The notes below the pieces were generated by a model. That model was not told the origin of the DNA. It worked only from the letters and a program-made list of their open reading frames with translations, and ran no database searches. Source: Pseudomonas gingeri (GTDB taxonomy: Bacteria > Pseudomonadota > Gammaproteobacteria > Pseudomonadales > Pseudomonadaceae). Taken from it: a DNA stretch of 64,000 bases. The stretch covers positions 1 to 64,000 of the forward strand of contig NZ_JACAQA010000027.1 of the NCBI RefSeq assembly GCF_013385425.1, written 5' to 3'. This document shows positions 62,714 through 64,000 of this stretch, in pieces. A program made the position numbers and the translations under genes. Numbering within the stretch: the first letter of the stretch is position 1; the number at the start of each line of letters is the position of its first letter.

Positions 62714-62741
62714 CCGGGCGAGGCGCAAGCGCCCCGCCCGG
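62714..62741. terminator. Bidirectional stem-loop between convergent genes
   Basis: A 13-bp stem with one mismatch (62714-62726 with 62729-62741) and a 2-nt loop between the LysR and amidohydrolase ends. T-runs are weak on both sides, so termination may be partial. Confidence 0.6.
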
Positions 62742-62749
62742 TCTTCGAC

Positions 62750-64000
62750 TCAGAAGGCAAAACACGAACAACCAAAGGCCCCCCAGAACCCCTGGAAGTC
62801 ACTGACCGGCACACTCGACATCCGCGCCCGCTCATGACCGTGGGCATGCACCCCGCAAGGACCGCTGCACTGGTGCACCTGGGCCTGCAAGGGCGAGTTC
62901 GGCCGCCAGTGTCCCGGCACCTTGACCACCGGCGACCAGTCGGGGGTCACCGGCAGCGTCGGCGGCGCGAGTTTGTCGAAATCACCCGCCGCGTGCACCA
63001 CCTTGCCGTCGACCACCGTCAACACCGATTCGATCCACTTGATGGCTTCGGCGTCGACGCTGAAATAGTCCGCCGACAAGGCCACCAGGTCCGCCAGTTG
63101 CCCGACCTTGATCTGGCCTTTCTTGCCCTGCTCCGAGGAAAACCAGGCACTGCCATGGGTGTACAGCTCCAGCGCGGTTTCCCGTGGCAGCCCCTCGGGA
63201 TAGAGCTCGAGCCCGCCGACGGTACGTCCACTGACCATCCAGTACAGCGAAGTCCAGGGGTTGTAGCTCGACACCCGCGTGGCATCGGTACCCGCGCCCA
63301 CCGGCACGCCTTCGGCCAGCATGCGCTTGATCGGCGGCGTGGCCTCGGCGGCCTTGGCGCCGTAACGCTCGACGAAGTATTCACCCTGGAAGGCCATGCG
63401 GTCCTGAATGGCGATGCCGCCGCCCAACGCCCGTACCCGTTCGATGTTTTTTGGCGTGATGGTTTCGCAGTGATCGAAAAACCACGGCAGGCCATTGAAC
63501 GGAATATCCCGATTGACCTTCTCGAAGACATCCAGCATCCGCGAAATGGATTCGTCATAGGTGGCGTGCAGGCGGAACGGCCAGCGCTGTTCCACCAGAT
63601 GACGGACCACCGGCTCCAGCTCCTGCTCCATGGTCTGCGGCAGGTCAGGGCGCGGCTCGAGGAAGTCTTCGAAATCCGCCGCCGAGAACACCAGCATCTC
63701 CCCTGCGCCGTTGTGCCGAAGGAAGTCGTCGCCCTGGCCGTAGGTCACCTTGCTGGTCCAGTTCTTGAAATCCGCCAGCTCTTCCTTGGGCTTCTGGGTA
63801 AACAGGTTGTAGGCAATCCGTACGGTCAGTTGTTGTTTGGCCGCCAGTTCGTTGATGACTTCATAGTCGTCCGGATAGTTCTGGAAACCGCCGCCGGCAT
63901 CGATGGTGCTGGTGACACCCAGGCGGTTGAGTTCACGCATGAACTGGCGGGTCGAGTTGACCTGATACTCCAGCGGCAGTTTCGGCCCCTTGGCCAGGGT
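62750..64000 (-). CDS. Amidohydrolase family protein (YtcJ-like), C-terminal portion
   Basis: The gene runs off the right edge; at least 416 codons are present and the frame is open to base 64000. Conserved features are DAGGGFQNYPDDY, FRLHATYDE, FFDHCETI and GAGTDATRVSSYNP, which match the YtcJ/AepA-like amidohydrolases (PF07969 type). The C-terminus is unusual: CSGPCGVHAHGHERARMSS followed by an aromatic and Cys-rich FGCSCFAF. The metal-binding N-terminal histidines lie beyond the window. Substrate unknown. Confidence 0.85.
   Translation of the reverse strand, partial: TLAKGPKLPLEYQVNSTRQFMRELNRLGVTSTIDAGGGFQNYPDDYEVINELAAKQQLTVRIAYNLFTQKPKEELADFKNWTSKVTYGQGDDFLRHNGAGEMLVFSAADFEDFLEPRPDLPQTMEQELEPVVRHLVEQRWPFRLHATYDESISRMLDVFEKVNRDIPFNGLPWFFDHCETITPKNIERVRALGGGIAIQDRMAFQGEYFVERYGAKAAEATPPIKRMLAEGVPVGAGTDATRVSSYNPWTSLYWMVSGRTVGGLELYPEGLPRETALELYTHGSAWFSSEQGKKGQIKVGQLADLVALSADYFSVDAEAIKWIESVLTVVDGKVVHAAGDFDKLAPPTLPVTPDWSPVVKVPGHWRPNSPLQAQVHQCSGPCGVHAHGHERARMSSVPVSDFQGFWGAFGCSCFAF

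Overview
The window is a stretch of chromosome from a fluorescent pseudomonad, most likely Pseudomonas fluorescens group in the broad sense. The signs are GC-rich codon use, tightly packed 4-nt-overlap operons, many LysR regulators, an OprD-type porin, a DUF2790 peptide, and intergenic REP pairs beginning TGTAGGAGC. Most genes are accessory metabolism and transport. I see no rRNA, tRNA, CRISPR array, IS element or prophage.

Layout. 0-3.5 kb: the 3' end of nrdB with its terminator, a DUF1778-GNAT toxin-antitoxin pair, a metallothionein and a PLC/AcpA-type phosphoesterase. 3.5-9.9 kb: a pirin-SDR operon with a divergent LysR, a TauE exporter, a GFA-fold protein, a methyltransferase, a secreted DUF4174 protein and a LysR. 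10-12.7 kb: dhcA-dhcB-atoB (3-keto acid CoA transfer and thiolysis). 12.9-18.3 kb: a DJ-1/PfpI protein, an orphan polyamine-type binding protein, a class II aldolase, a MocR regulator, and a VOC and AhpD-like pair. 18.3-22.2 kb: an AraC regulator divergent from a BktB-like thiolase, 3-hydroxyacyl-CoA dehydrogenase and TetR operon. 22.2-31 kb: a lipoprotein, a serine hydrolase, and an ALDH-MFS-MR/MLE-GMC operon preceded by a LysR. 31.6-33.7 kb: a convergent MFS/LysR pair.

33.8-47.3 kb is the most interesting stretch. It holds a 2-oxoglutarate oxygenase of the ArpA/HalD type, an M24-fold protein whose metal-ligand spacing matches the DMSP lyase DddP but which lacks the proposed base, a 33-codon leader ORF, and a complete peptide-type ABC importer with a Tat-exported binding protein. 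A porin and a LysR follow. A convergent operon then encodes a Fae-family protein, an aldo-keto reductase and a succinate-semialdehyde-type dehydrogenase. Together these look like an uptake and oxidation route for a small nitrogenous or zwitterionic compound, but the substrate cannot be read from sequence.

47.6-64 kb: a small membrane-anchored protein, a probable sRNA, a glycine-zipper protein, an OprD/DMT/amidohydrolase operon with a divergent LysR, an MFS/alcohol dehydrogenase pair with a divergent LysR, a DUF2790 protein, an HxlR-controlled EmrAB-type efflux pump, an ABM-fold monooxygenase, an alpha/beta hydrolase with a divergent LysR, and a YtcJ-like amidohydrolase running off the right edge. 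Protein and site assignments come from reading the sequence and from family knowledge; no database search was run.
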